From Thermodesulfobacteriota bacterium (lineage in GTDB: Bacteria; Desulfobacterota_D; UBA1144), in NCBI GenBank assembly GCA_030835345.1, contig JAURPH010000011.1, positions 1 through 64,000 of the forward strand: DNA of 64,000 nucleotides, in the 5' to 3' direction. Positions 17,293-25,150 of this stretch are shown here, one piece after another. Numbering within the stretch: position 1 is the stretch's first letter; every line of letters begins with the position of its first letter. A program made the position numbers and the translations under genes. The notes under the pieces were generated by a model. The model saw nothing but the letters and a program-made list of their open reading frames with translations. It searched no databases and had not been told where the DNA came from.

Positions 17293-18624
17293 ATGGTTTA
17301 TGTTTGTAATAATTGTGGCCAAACATCTCCAAAAAAAATGGGGAAGTGCTTCAATTGTGAAAAGTGGGACACTTTTGTGCTTAAAAGCGATAATTCTGAT
17401 AATAAGAAAGCAAAAACCAGTCAAAAAACTTCAACAAGAATCTCGGATGCTTCTGTTAATAAGGTGGAGGAATTTTCTACAAATATAGCAGAAATGGATA
17501 GAGTTTTAGGAAATGGAATGGTTGCAGGTTCTACAATCTTAATCGGTGGAGAACCAGGGATTGGAAAATCGACTTTATCACTACAAATTGCTGGCAATTT
17601 TAAAAACGAAAGGGTGTTATATGTTGCAGGTGAAGAATCACCTTCACAAATAAAGGCTAGAGCCCAAAGAATTCAAGCACTTGATAATGATTTGTATTTA
17701 TACGATGATAATGATGTTTCGCTAATTGAAAATCAAATAAATGAAATAAAACCAAAATTAGTCATCATTGACTCTATCCATACAATAGAGTCTTCATATT
17801 CAGATTCTAGTCCTGGTTCGGTATCTCAATTAAAAAATTGTTCAATCATTCTTTCTGAACTTGCAAAAGCTAATAACTTCATTCTTATATTAGTTGCTCA
17901 TATAACCAAAGATGGTGTAATTGCTGGACCTAAAACACTAGAGCATTTAGTTGATACAGTTCTATATTTTGAGCAGGTTGATAGGAATGACTTAAGAATC
18001 CTTCGAACTACAAAAAACAGATTTGGTACAACCAATGAAATAGGAATATTTGAGATGACAGAAAAGGGCCTTATTGAATCTCTTGATCCATCCAGAGTAT
18101 TCTTATCATCAGAAAACACAGTAAATCCTGGGTCAGCGATAACTACTTCCTTTGAGGGGTCTAGACCTATATTGGTAGAAATCCAATCATTGGTATCGAA
18201 CCCTTTACAGTCATTCGGAAAAAGATATTCAAACGGAATAGAGAATAACAAATGCACATTAATGGTAGCTATAGTAGAAAAATTTTTAAATAAAAGATTA
18301 TCTGACAAGGATGTTTTTCTTAATATCTCAAAAGGTTTGAAAATCAAAGATTCTTCAACTGATCTTGCAATTGTAGCATCAATTTTATCAAGTATTAATA
18401 ATAAAAGTTTGATAAGAGGGTGTGCTTTTTTAGGTGAGATTGGATTGAGCGGTGAAGTAAAGAATGTTGGAAAACTAGACAAAAGGTTGTCAGAATTAGA
18501 TAGGCTTGGTTTCACGTTGTGTTATTTGCCATTAGATTCTAAAAAAGATGTATCAAAATTCAAATTTAATCACCTTAAATTCGAGTATTTATCTGATATA
18601 AGGGATCTTAATAGGGTTATTTAA
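17293..18624 (+). CDS. radA: DNA repair protein RadA
   Basis: RecA-like helicase that processes recombination intermediates. The 443-residue protein has a C4 zinc finger (C5, C8, C19, C22), Walker A GGEPGIGKST near residue 85, and the RadA-specific KNRFG motif. A C-terminal Lon-protease-like domain (about residues 280-440) carries the DLAIVASILSS and GEIGLSGEV segments. Length is typical. murI follows after 2 bp. The start is set by the zinc finger and by the promoter directly before it. Confidence 0.96.
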   Translation: MVYVCNNCGQTSPKKMGKCFNCEKWDTFVLKSDNSDNKKAKTSQKTSTRISDASVNKVEEFSTNIAEMDRVLGNGMVAGSTILIGGEPGIGKSTLSLQIAGNFKNERVLYVAGEESPSQIKARAQRIQALDNDLYLYDDNDVSLIENQINEIKPKLVIIDSIHTIESSYSDSSPGSVSQLKNCSIILSELAKANNFILILVAHITKDGVIAGPKTLEHLVDTVLYFEQVDRNDLRILRTTKNRFGTTNEIGIFEMTEKGLIESLDPSRVFLSSENTVNPGSAITTSFEGSRPILVEIQSLVSNPLQSFGKRYSNGIENNKCTLMVAIVEKFLNKRLSDKDVFLNISKGLKIKDSSTDLAIVASILSSINNKSLIRGCAFLGEIGLSGEVKNVGKLDKRLSELDRLGFTLCYLPLDSKKDVSKFKFNHLKFEYLSDIRDLNRVI

Positions 18625-18626
18625 AG

Positions 18627-19406
18627 ATGAAGATTGGTATTTTCGATAGTGGAATAGGTGGATTAACCGTATTTAAAGAAATTGAAAAGAGATTTCCGAA
18701 AAATGACTATGTTTATTTGGGAGATACAGCCAGATTACCGTATGGAATAAAATCAAAAAAAACAATCAAAAATTATTCTTTAAAAAATACTGATTTTTTA
18801 GTCGATAGGGGCTGTGAAATAATAATAGTCGCTTGCAATTCTGCATCATCATATTCAATACCAATTTTAAAAAAAAGATACAAAATTCCAATTTTTAATG
18901 TAATTGAGTCAGGTGTGAATGCAATTTCTAATAGTTGTTCTAAAGTTGGGATTATTGGAACCCCATCAACTATTGAAAGCGAGTCGTATTTAAAGCTTTT
19001 AAAGAAAAATAAAAAATTAAAAAAAATAATATCTGAATCATGCCCTATTTTCGTCCCAATTATAGAACAAGGATTATATAAGAAAAAGTCTGTACACTTT
19101 CTCATTAAAGATAATTTAAAAAAATTCCAAAGAGATCAAGTTGAGGCATTAATCTTGGGTTGTACACATTACCCCTTAATTAAACCAATAATAAAAAAAA
19201 TTCTGCCAAATGTAACCCTTATAGACTCATCAGTAGAAGTTGCAAATTCGATAGGAAGTTTTTTAAGTAATACAGAGAATATAGGGCCAAAAGTAAATTT
19301 TAAAAGAGAGATTTTTTTTACTGATAAATCCAAATATTTTGAAGAAGTTTTAAAAGTTATGTTTAAAAATTTAAATTATAAAGTTAAGTTAGTTGACATC
19401 AGATAG
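18627..19406 (+). CDS. murI: Glutamate racemase
   Basis: Makes D-glutamate for peptidoglycan. 259 residues, with FDSGIGG (D7), first catalytic cysteine C70 in VACNSAS and second, C179, in LGCTHYP. The region after residue 115 is rich in lysine but otherwise normal. Second gene of radA-murI. Its last five codons form the left arm of a perfect terminator hairpin. Confidence 0.95.
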   Translation: MKIGIFDSGIGGLTVFKEIEKRFPKNDYVYLGDTARLPYGIKSKKTIKNYSLKNTDFLVDRGCEIIIVACNSASSYSIPILKKRYKIPIFNVIESGVNAISNSCSKVGIIGTPSTIESESYLKLLKKNKKLKKIISESCPIFVPIIEQGLYKKKSVHFLIKDNLKKFQRDQVEALILGCTHYPLIKPIIKKILPNVTLIDSSVEVANSIGSFLSNTENIGPKVNFKREIFFTDKSKYFEEVLKVMFKNLNYKVKLVDIR

Positions 19407-19438
19407 ATATTTTAAATCTATCTGATGTCAACTTTTTC
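19391..19438 (+). terminator. Perfect 18-bp-stem terminator overlapping the murI stop
   Basis: Arms 19391-19408 and 19416-19433 are exact reverse complements of 18 nt around a 7-nt loop, followed by TTTTTCT. The murI stop codon (19404-19406) lies inside the left arm. No U-run flanks the structure on the minus strand, so it serves mainly murI; the convergent etfA stop begins at 19441. Confidence 0.92.
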
Positions 19439-19440
19439 TA

Positions 19441-20415
19441 TTATCCTAGTTTTTTAATTTCGTCTGTTAATGCTGGCAATACATCGAATAAGTCTCCACA
19501 TATACCGTAATCGCATTTTTGAAAAATAGGTGCATCTGGGTCTTTATTTATAGCTACAATGACCTTTGAAGATCCCATACCTGCATAGTGTTGAACAGAT
19601 CCAGATATTCCTACTGCAATATAAAGATTAGGTGATACAACTTTACCTGTTTGGCCAACCTGCATTTCATATGGCACCCAACCTGAATCTACAGCAGCTC
19701 TCGATGCCCCAGCACCTGCTCCTACAGAATCTGCTAAATCGTAACAAAGTTTAAAGTTTTCACCATTAGCCATTCCTCTTCCACCAGAAACTATTTTATC
19801 TGCTTCAGTTAGCTCTGGCCTTTCTTTAGGAATTATATTTGTTTCGATTACTTTAAAATTATCGTCAGCTGGTATATCAATACTTTCTGAAACCGCTTCT
19901 CCCGCTGCTCCTGCTTCTACTGGCTTATATGCATTTAATCTTATAGTTGCAATCATAGGCTTAACATCATGATAAGACAGTGTGGCAATTGATTTTCCAG
20001 AATACTTATATCTTTTTACTTGTAATGTCGAGGATGAAGTTAGATCAATATCTATGGCATCAGTGGTTAGCCCACCCTTAGTTTTTGATGCAACTCTTGG
20101 AAGAAAATCTTGATTTTGTAAAGTATTTCCACCAAGTATGATATCTGCATTAACTTTGTTTACTAGTTCTGAAAGTGCATGTGCATATAAAGATGGATTA
20201 AAATCTTTCAAAGACGGATTTTCAATCTTATAAACTTTATCTGCACCATACTTACCTAAATCACTTTCAATAGAACCTGCATTATCTCCAATATAAACAG
20301 CAGATATACTAGCTCCATTTTTTTCTTTTAACTTTAAAGCAGCCGCAAGAACTTCATAAGTAACATTTCTTACTGTGTCTTGGGCTTTATCAACTAATAC
20401 TAAAATTTCACTCAT
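19441..20415 (-). CDS. etfA: Electron transfer flavoprotein, alpha subunit
   Basis: FAD-carrying subunit of the ETF heterodimer, passing electrons from acyl-CoA and other dehydrogenases to the respiratory chain. 324 residues. The C-terminal FAD domain shows SGGRGM, GAGASRAAVDSGW, QVGQTGKVVSPNLYIAVGIS and GSVQH. It starts 9 bp after etfB. With a crotonyl-CoA carboxylase/reductase at the right edge and acyl-CoA ligase genes, it points to acyl-CoA metabolism. Confidence 0.96.
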   Translation of the reverse strand: MSEILVLVDKAQDTVRNVTYEVLAAALKLKEKNGASISAVYIGDNAGSIESDLGKYGADKVYKIENPSLKDFNPSLYAHALSELVNKVNADIILGGNTLQNQDFLPRVASKTKGGLTTDAIDIDLTSSSTLQVKRYKYSGKSIATLSYHDVKPMIATIRLNAYKPVEAGAAGEAVSESIDIPADDNFKVIETNIIPKERPELTEADKIVSGGRGMANGENFKLCYDLADSVGAGAGASRAAVDSGWVPYEMQVGQTGKVVSPNLYIAVGISGSVQHYAGMGSSKVIVAINKDPDAPIFQKCDYGICGDLFDVLPALTDEIKKLG

Positions 20416-20424
20416 TTTTATCTC

Positions 20425-21237
20425 CTAGATTATTTTTGCTTCTTCTCTTAATAATTTTGCAAGTTCAGAAGATGCTTGTTGAACATCATTCCCATCAATA
20501 ACTTTAAGACTTCTAGTTATTGTAGGAATTTCGATTGCATCATTTTTATATCTTGATCCATCGATTCCCAGTTCTCCTTCTGAAATTCCAATTTCATCAC
20601 CATTAATGTCACCTTTACCAACTTCTTCGCAAGGTTTCTTCTTAGCTTTCATGATGCCAGGTAAAGAGGCATATCTAGGCTCATTGATACCTTGTTCAAC
20701 CGTTATTAGTGCAGGAAGTTTTAATTCTATAATTCTTTCTCCACCTTCGATGACGGATGTGACTTTAGCAGTCTTACTACCTTCATCAACTTCTACTTTA
20801 CTTGCTAAAGTTGCTTGAGGTATAGATAGTTCCTCAGCTACTTGTAAAGGAACTTGGCTGGATTCTTCGTCAATCCATTTTTTACCTGCTAAAATTAAAT
20901 CAATATCTCCAAGTGCTTTAATTTTTGCACCAATTACTTTAGCAAGTGCATAGGTATCCATATCAGCAAATGCATCATCTTTGATGTGAACTCCTGAGTC
21001 ACCACCCATGGCTAGTGCAGTTCTAATTGCATCTACTGCTTTATCACTACCAACAGTTAAAACAACTACTTCCGCATTAGACTTTTCTTTAATTTGTACT
21101 GCTTCTTCAACAGCAAATTCATCAAAAGGATTCAGTATCCATTTGATATCATCAGTTTGTATCCCGTTACCCGCCGAATTTGTTTGAATTTTGGCTTCTG
21201 TATCAGGAGTTTGTCTTACGATAACTAAAATTTTCAA
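20425..21237 (-). CDS. etfB: Electron transfer flavoprotein, beta subunit
   Basis: AMP-binding partner of EtfA. 270 residues when started at TTG 21237, giving MKILVIVRQTPDTE. The start is decided by a perfect GGAGG at 21245-21249 with a 7-nt spacer. A longer frame beginning at 21303 would add a spurious hydrophobic leader and is rejected. Family features are the DEFAVEEAVQIKE segment and the C-terminal recognition-loop region LPALITVEQGINEPRYASLPGIMKA (shown here as a landmark near residue 175-200). Confidence 0.94.
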   Translation of the reverse strand: MKILVIVRQTPDTEAKIQTNSAGNGIQTDDIKWILNPFDEFAVEEAVQIKEKSNAEVVVLTVGSDKAVDAIRTALAMGGDSGVHIKDDAFADMDTYALAKVIGAKIKALGDIDLILAGKKWIDEESSQVPLQVAEELSIPQATLASKVEVDEGSKTAKVTSVIEGGERIIELKLPALITVEQGINEPRYASLPGIMKAKKKPCEEVGKGDINGDEIGISEGELGIDGSRYKNDAIEIPTITRSLKVIDGNDVQQASSELAKLLREEAKII

Positions 21238-21316
21238 TTTTTTTCCTCCGAGTGCGTTAAAAAGTACCAGAAAGAATATTAAGTAATGGAGAAATAAAGT
21301 CAAGGTTTGTAGGCTT

Positions 21317-21919
21317 TTACATTTTTCTTCTATCTAAAAAGGCCTTGGTTAACGTGTTTTGATCTATATAGTCAACTTCTGAACCAATTGGCATACCGAT
21401 AGCTATTCTTGAGATTTTTTTGCAATATTCTGATGCCCTTTCTTTGATGTATTGAGCAGTAAATTCGCCATCACTTGTAGGGTCAGTAGCAAAAATTATC
21501 TCCTCGAACATATTTTTTTTTATTCTATTAATGAGAGAGTCAATTTTTAAATCCTCAGGGCCAACCCCTTGGGATACAGATAGAAGTCCTTGTAAAACAT
21601 GATATTGACCATTGAATTCATTACTATTTTCAATTGAAATCAAATCAAAGACATTTTCAACTATACATAGGGTTTTTTTGTCTCTTGTTGAATCCATACA
21701 TAAGCAAACTTCATTAAAGATAAAATTGTTACAAATTTGACAAATTTTAACGTTTTTCCTTGCTTCAACCATTGATCTAGCTATTTCCATTGTAAGTTCT
21801 GGAGAATTTTTCATTAGAAATAATGAAAGTCTTGATGCGGTTTTATTTCCAATACTTGGGAGTTTTGATAGAGCATTTATTAATCTTTCAATCTCTTTAC
21901 CTAGTATCTTATGCTTCAT
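21317..21919 (-). CDS. recR: Recombination mediator RecR
   Basis: Works with RecF/RecO to load RecA at gaps. 200 residues, with helix-hairpin-helix LSKLPSIGNKTASRL near residue 18, a zinc finger (CQICNN...CLC...C, about 57-85), and a Toprim domain with VENVFDL. Last gene of dnaX-ybaB-recR, 8 bp after ybaB. Confidence 0.95.
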   Translation of the reverse strand: MKHKILGKEIERLINALSKLPSIGNKTASRLSLFLMKNSPELTMEIARSMVEARKNVKICQICNNFIFNEVCLCMDSTRDKKTLCIVENVFDLISIENSNEFNGQYHVLQGLLSVSQGVGPEDLKIDSLINRIKKNMFEEIIFATDPTSDGEFTAQYIKERASEYCKKISRIAIGMPIGSEVDYIDQNTLTKAFLDRRKM

Positions 21920-21927
21920 TTTAACTT

Positions 21928-22251
21928 TTAAAGTAGTCCTGGAGGTATGCCCATAGCTGCTGCAGCTTTGTTCATTGTTTCTTTGATTGTCATTTTTCCT
22001 TTTTCGAGAGACTCATTAATTGCAGCTTGTATCAAGTCTTGAATCATCTCTTTATCTTTAGATTCAACAATTTCGTCTTCAATCGTAATAGAAAGTATTT
22101 CACCTTTAGCTTTCGCCGAGACTTTTACCATTCCACCACCTGAGGAAACTTCAATAATTTCTTCTCCTGCTTTTTCTTGCAACTGCTCCATCTGCTGTTT
22201 CATCTTTTCAGCTTGCTTCATCATACTCTTCATGTTCCCTGGCAATTTCAT
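21928..22251 (-). CDS. ybaB: Nucleoid-associated protein, YbaB/EbfC family
   Basis: 107-residue DNA-binding protein, typical length, starting MKLPGNMKSMMKQAEKMKQQ. The glycine-rich SSGGGMVKVSAKAKGEI strand segment and C-terminal MGIPPGLL are family hallmarks. Located 1 bp after dnaX and 8 bp before recR, the usual order. Confidence 0.95.
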   Translation of the reverse strand: MKLPGNMKSMMKQAEKMKQQMEQLQEKAGEEIIEVSSGGGMVKVSAKAKGEILSITIEDEIVESKDKEMIQDLIQAAINESLEKGKMTIKETMNKAAAAMGIPPGLL

Positions 22252-22252
22252 C

Positions 22253-23785
22253 TTATTTCCTATCCTTTTCTATATCTATAATTCTACAATCAAAAGTTTC
22301 AAACAAATTTTTAATTGAATTAGATTCAAATAGTTTATCCTTATTTTTCTTGAAATTAAAACTATCCTCAACATTAATCTCGCACATTTCTTTTTCTTTC
22401 ATAAATAATTCAATTTTTTTATTAATATTGAATCCTTTATTGATCTTTTCCTCAATTTCTTCCTTCTTATTTTTTAAAACTTGATACTTTACATCGCTAT
22501 CTGTTTCAATTGTGATTGAACCATTTTCCAATGTAACAGTAGAATCTTTGATTAACTTCAGAGATGAATCATTCTCACGATCGAATAAATCTTTAATTGA
22601 TTCAGGTGAAATTGTTTTAATTTCATCTTTTTTTGAAGAAGATTCCTTTCTTTTCAGGGGACTTTTAATTTTTTTTTTTAATAAGTCTTTATCATCAAGG
22701 TTATCTAAATTTATATAATTTGAAATTAAGCACAGTTTTATTAGCCCTGATTCTGCTACCAACTTTTCATAGTCGCTTTTAGAAACTTTATTGTAAATCT
22801 CAATAAGGTTATCAAAGATTGTTTCTAATTCGGCAAGAGAAAATGAATTAAAAACATCTTTTTTATCTTCCAAGATAACTATATTATTTTCTGAAGCATT
22901 TTCTAATCTTAGTTTTAAATATATTAATTTTTCATAGAAAAATAACAAACTTTGAATAAATTTTTTAATGTTATACCCATTATTGCATATATTCTTAAAA
23001 GCTTTAATGGTAGAGCTTGCATCTGATAACAAAATATTATGAGCGATTTCATTTATAATTTTATTTGGAGTCAATCCTAATTTTTCAGAGCTTTTCAAAT
23101 AAGTAATTTGTTTATTTAGAGACGATGATAAGAGTTCTAAGATACTCAAACAGTCTCTTGCAGAACCATCGGCTTCATCACAAACAAGGTTTATTGAGTC
23201 TTCATCGATTGAAATTCCCTCTTTCTCCGAAATTTTTATAATTAATCCTTTTAAGAAATTATTGTCTAAGTTAGTAAAATTAATTAATTGTGATCTAGAT
23301 TTAATTGTAATAGGTATTTTTTCAACTTCTGTAGTAGCTAGAATAAATATTACATTAGGTTTGGGTTCCTCTAAAGTTTTGAGAAGAGCATTGAATGCGG
23401 CTTTTGATAACATATGAACTTCATCTATTATGAAAACCTTATATTTACAGTTAAGCGAACTGTATTGAGAGCTTTCAATTAATTCTCTAACTTGTTCAAC
23501 CCCATTGTTGGATGCGGCATCAATTTCAATCACATCTAATGATTTACCATTGTCTATATCTTCGGCTAAAAGAGGGTTTTTAGATATTTCATCAGAATTA
23601 ATAGCCTTTGCAAATATCCTTGCCATGGAAGTCTTGCCAACTCCTCGACCACCACAAAAAATTAGTGAATGAGGAATTGAATTATTACTGATAAAGCTTT
23701 CCAAGATTGATACAGAATTATCTTGACCAATAACTTCTTTAAATGATTTGGGTCGATATTTTCTAGCTAAAACTATATGTGACAT
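22253..23785 (-). CDS. dnaX: DNA polymerase III subunit gamma/tau, zinc module lost
   Basis: Clamp-loader ATPase. 510 residues, with Walker A GGRGVGKTS near residue 45, Walker B IDEVHML, and sensor 1 ATTEVEKIP. Two family features are changed. The four zinc-binding cysteines normally between the Walker A helix and EIDAASN are absent (AKAINSDEISKNPLLAED follows instead). The arginine-finger motif SRC reads SRS. The C-terminal part is short and lysine/glutamate rich. The ribosome binding site (GAGAGG, about 23789-23794) lies in the 3' flank of the SRP RNA just upstream. Confidence 0.94.
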   Translation of the reverse strand: MSHIVLARKYRPKSFKEVIGQDNSVSILESFISNNSIPHSLIFCGGRGVGKTSMARIFAKAINSDEISKNPLLAEDIDNGKSLDVIEIDAASNNGVEQVRELIESSQYSSLNCKYKVFIIDEVHMLSKAAFNALLKTLEEPKPNVIFILATTEVEKIPITIKSRSQLINFTNLDNNFLKGLIIKISEKEGISIDEDSINLVCDEADGSARDCLSILELLSSSLNKQITYLKSSEKLGLTPNKIINEIAHNILLSDASSTIKAFKNICNNGYNIKKFIQSLLFFYEKLIYLKLRLENASENNIVILEDKKDVFNSFSLAELETIFDNLIEIYNKVSKSDYEKLVAESGLIKLCLISNYINLDNLDDKDLLKKKIKSPLKRKESSSKKDEIKTISPESIKDLFDRENDSSLKLIKDSTVTLENGSITIETDSDVKYQVLKNKKEEIEEKINKGFNINKKIELFMKEKEMCEINVEDSFNFKKNKDKLFESNSIKNLFETFDCRIIDIEKDRK

Positions 23786-23796
23786 TTTCCTCTCTG

Positions 23797-23849
23797 GCTG
23801 GCTCGCTACCGTTGCTACATTTCTGTCCTGGCGGAGTTAACGAGCCAAC
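23797..23849 (-). ncRNA. ffs: SRP RNA (4.5S-type), core hairpin
   Basis: The minus-strand RNA forms a 9-bp stem GUUGGCUCG / CGAGCCAGC, an internal loop, a CCG/CGG stem and then the SRP domain IV signature CAGG-ACA-GAAA-UGU-AGCA. This matches the E. coli arrangement CAGG-UCC-GGAA-GGA-AGCA base for base in the conserved loop. The three closing pairs differ by covariation and there is a GAAA tetraloop. Mature ends are uncertain by a few nt. It lies between tRNA-Ser(GGA) and dnaX on the same strand, a placement known from other bacteria. The 3' arm ends 11 bp before the dnaX start, with no terminator between. Confidence 0.85.
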
Positions 23850-23862
23850 AAAATACATCTCT

Positions 23863-23949
23863 CGGAGAGTATGGGATTCGAACCCATGAGAGATTTGCAC
23901 CTCTACACGCTTTCCAAGCGTGCGCCTTCGGCCACTCGGCCAACTCTCC
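23863..23949 (-). tRNA. tRNA-Ser(GGA)
   Basis: 87-nt class II tRNA. Acceptor GGAGAGT / ACTCTCC with discriminator G, anticodon stem CACGC / GCGTG, loop TTGGAAA giving anticodon GGA, long variable arm, and T-loop GTTCGAATC. CCA is not encoded. SRP RNA and dnaX follow on the same strand. Confidence 0.95.
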
Positions 23950-24019
23950 AACATTATAATATTAACATTTAAGTAATATTTTACTTATGAATTATTATTT
24001 ATTCAGTTAGATTTGCATA

Positions 24020-24556
24020 ATGAAGAAGTGGATTATTGAAAATAAAGAAAAATTGTTTGATCTTAAGATATTCGATTTGTATAAATATAGATTAAAATCC
24101 CCTTATGATGAAAAGGGTTTTAACTTTTATATTTTTGATTCTTCAAATTGGATAAATATAATTCCAATCACTCCCGATAATAAAGTTATCTTTGTGAAAC
24201 AGTATAGAGCGGGTACTGATCAAATAACTCTTGAACTTCCTGGTGGAATGATTGATAAGGGAGAGCAGGTTTTAAGTGCAGCAAGAAGAGAGTTGTTCGA
24301 AGAAACTGGATATAAATCAAAAAAATGGGAAAAGCTAGGAGTTGTTAATCCAAATCCAGCAATTATGAACAATTCTTGTTTTACCTATTTAGCAAGGGAT
24401 ATTGAACAGGTTTCAACACCACAAAATTCAGGAAGCGAATATACTAAAGTTGTTTCTTATCATATAAACGAACTAGATGAATTGGTTGAAAAAAAGAAAA
24501 TTACTCACTCGCTAGTTATTAATGCAATATATTGGTATAAAATGAATTGTAAGTAG
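24020..24556 (+). CDS. NUDIX hydrolase, ADP-ribose pyrophosphatase-like
   Basis: 178-residue NUDIX protein. The box GGMIDKGEQVLSAARRELFE continues with ETG (GX5EX7REUXEEXGU, about residues 75-97). Upstream KQYRAGTDQITLELPGG is typical of ADP-sugar pyrophosphatases, so ADP-ribose or a similar substrate is likely. The ATG has no Shine-Dalgarno sequence; a weak -10-like TAGATT lies 6 bp before it. The last base of its TAG stop is the first base of tRNA-Leu(CAA). Confidence 0.9.
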   Translation: MKKWIIENKEKLFDLKIFDLYKYRLKSPYDEKGFNFYIFDSSNWINIIPITPDNKVIFVKQYRAGTDQITLELPGGMIDKGEQVLSAARRELFEETGYKSKKWEKLGVVNPNPAIMNNSCFTYLARDIEQVSTPQNSGSEYTKVVSYHINELDELVEKKKITHSLVINAIYWYKMNCK

Positions 24557-24639
24557 GGCGAGTGGCGGAACTGGTAGACGCGGTGGCCTCAAAAGCCATT
24601 GAATTTCGATTCGTAAGGGTTCAAGTCCCTTTTCGCCCA
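24556..24639 (+). tRNA. tRNA-Leu(CAA)
   Basis: 84-nt class II tRNA. Acceptor GGGCGAG / TTCGCCC, discriminator A, anticodon loop CTCAAAA giving CAA, T-loop GTTCAAGTC. CCA is not encoded. It overlaps the NUDIX stop codon by one base, so it is probably released from the NUDIX transcript by RNase P. Confidence 0.95.
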
Positions 24640-24658
24640 TTATGATATAGTAATAGAA

Positions 24659-25150
24659 ATGAGTTTTAAGATTTTTTTAGAAAAAAACTTTATTAAGTAT
24701 ATGTTCTTTTCACTAACAGGAAGAATAAGTAGGTCTTATTGGTGGCTCTCACAAATATATCTCATCCTCGTAAGTTTTGTAATTGCATCTTTAATATCAC
24801 CACTAGAAATTCCTCTGTTAGACATAGCCTTTAATCTTATTTTTACAGCAGCAGGTTTTTTTGTTTCCGCAAAAAGACTCCAAGATTTAGGTATTGATGG
24901 ATTGTTTGCATTGACTCCTATGATATTCGCAATTTATGCATCTTATATAATTGGCGTAGATAAAATTGTAAATTCAGGTTTGGAAAATTTATCTTCATTT
25001 GATCAAGCTTTGTTCTGGATTTTTTCTTTGACTGTTTTAGCCCTTTTTATACTTGAAGGATTTATTAAGGGAAAAGCTATTTCAAATAAGTTTGGAAATA
25101 ATACTAATGAATATGTTGAGAAATTTATTAAATCTTTAACTAATATCTAG
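24659..25150 (+). CDS. DUF805 inner-membrane protein
   Basis: 163-residue membrane protein of the DUF805 family (YhaH-like). The signature FSLTGRISRSYWWLS (about residues 17-31) is followed by about four membrane helices with the AKRLQDLGIDG motif near residue 75. Function unknown. It lies 19 bp after tRNA-Leu(CAA). A TATAGT (24646-24651) 7 bp before the ATG could be its own start-proximal -10 box, or it may be read through from NUDIX. Its 3' end overlaps moeB by 11 bp, convergently. Confidence 0.85.
   Translation: MSFKIFLEKNFIKYMFFSLTGRISRSYWWLSQIYLILVSFVIASLISPLEIPLLDIAFNLIFTAAGFFVSAKRLQDLGIDGLFALTPMIFAIYASYIIGVDKIVNSGLENLSSFDQALFWIFSLTVLALFILEGFIKGKAISNKFGNNTNEYVEKFIKSLTNI

Noticed and set aside
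17898-18515. 205-codon minus-strand frame inside radA
   Set aside because: Antisense shadow of a conserved protein; serine- and leucine-rich translation typical of shadows.
21238-21303. Longer EtfB start with a hydrophobic leader
   Set aside because: A perfect GGAGG at 21245-21249 points to TTG 21237, and EtfB is cytosolic.
23763-23954. 63-codon frame across tRNA-Ser and SRP RNA
   Set aside because: It covers two RNA genes and includes a tRNA in full; coding is implausible.
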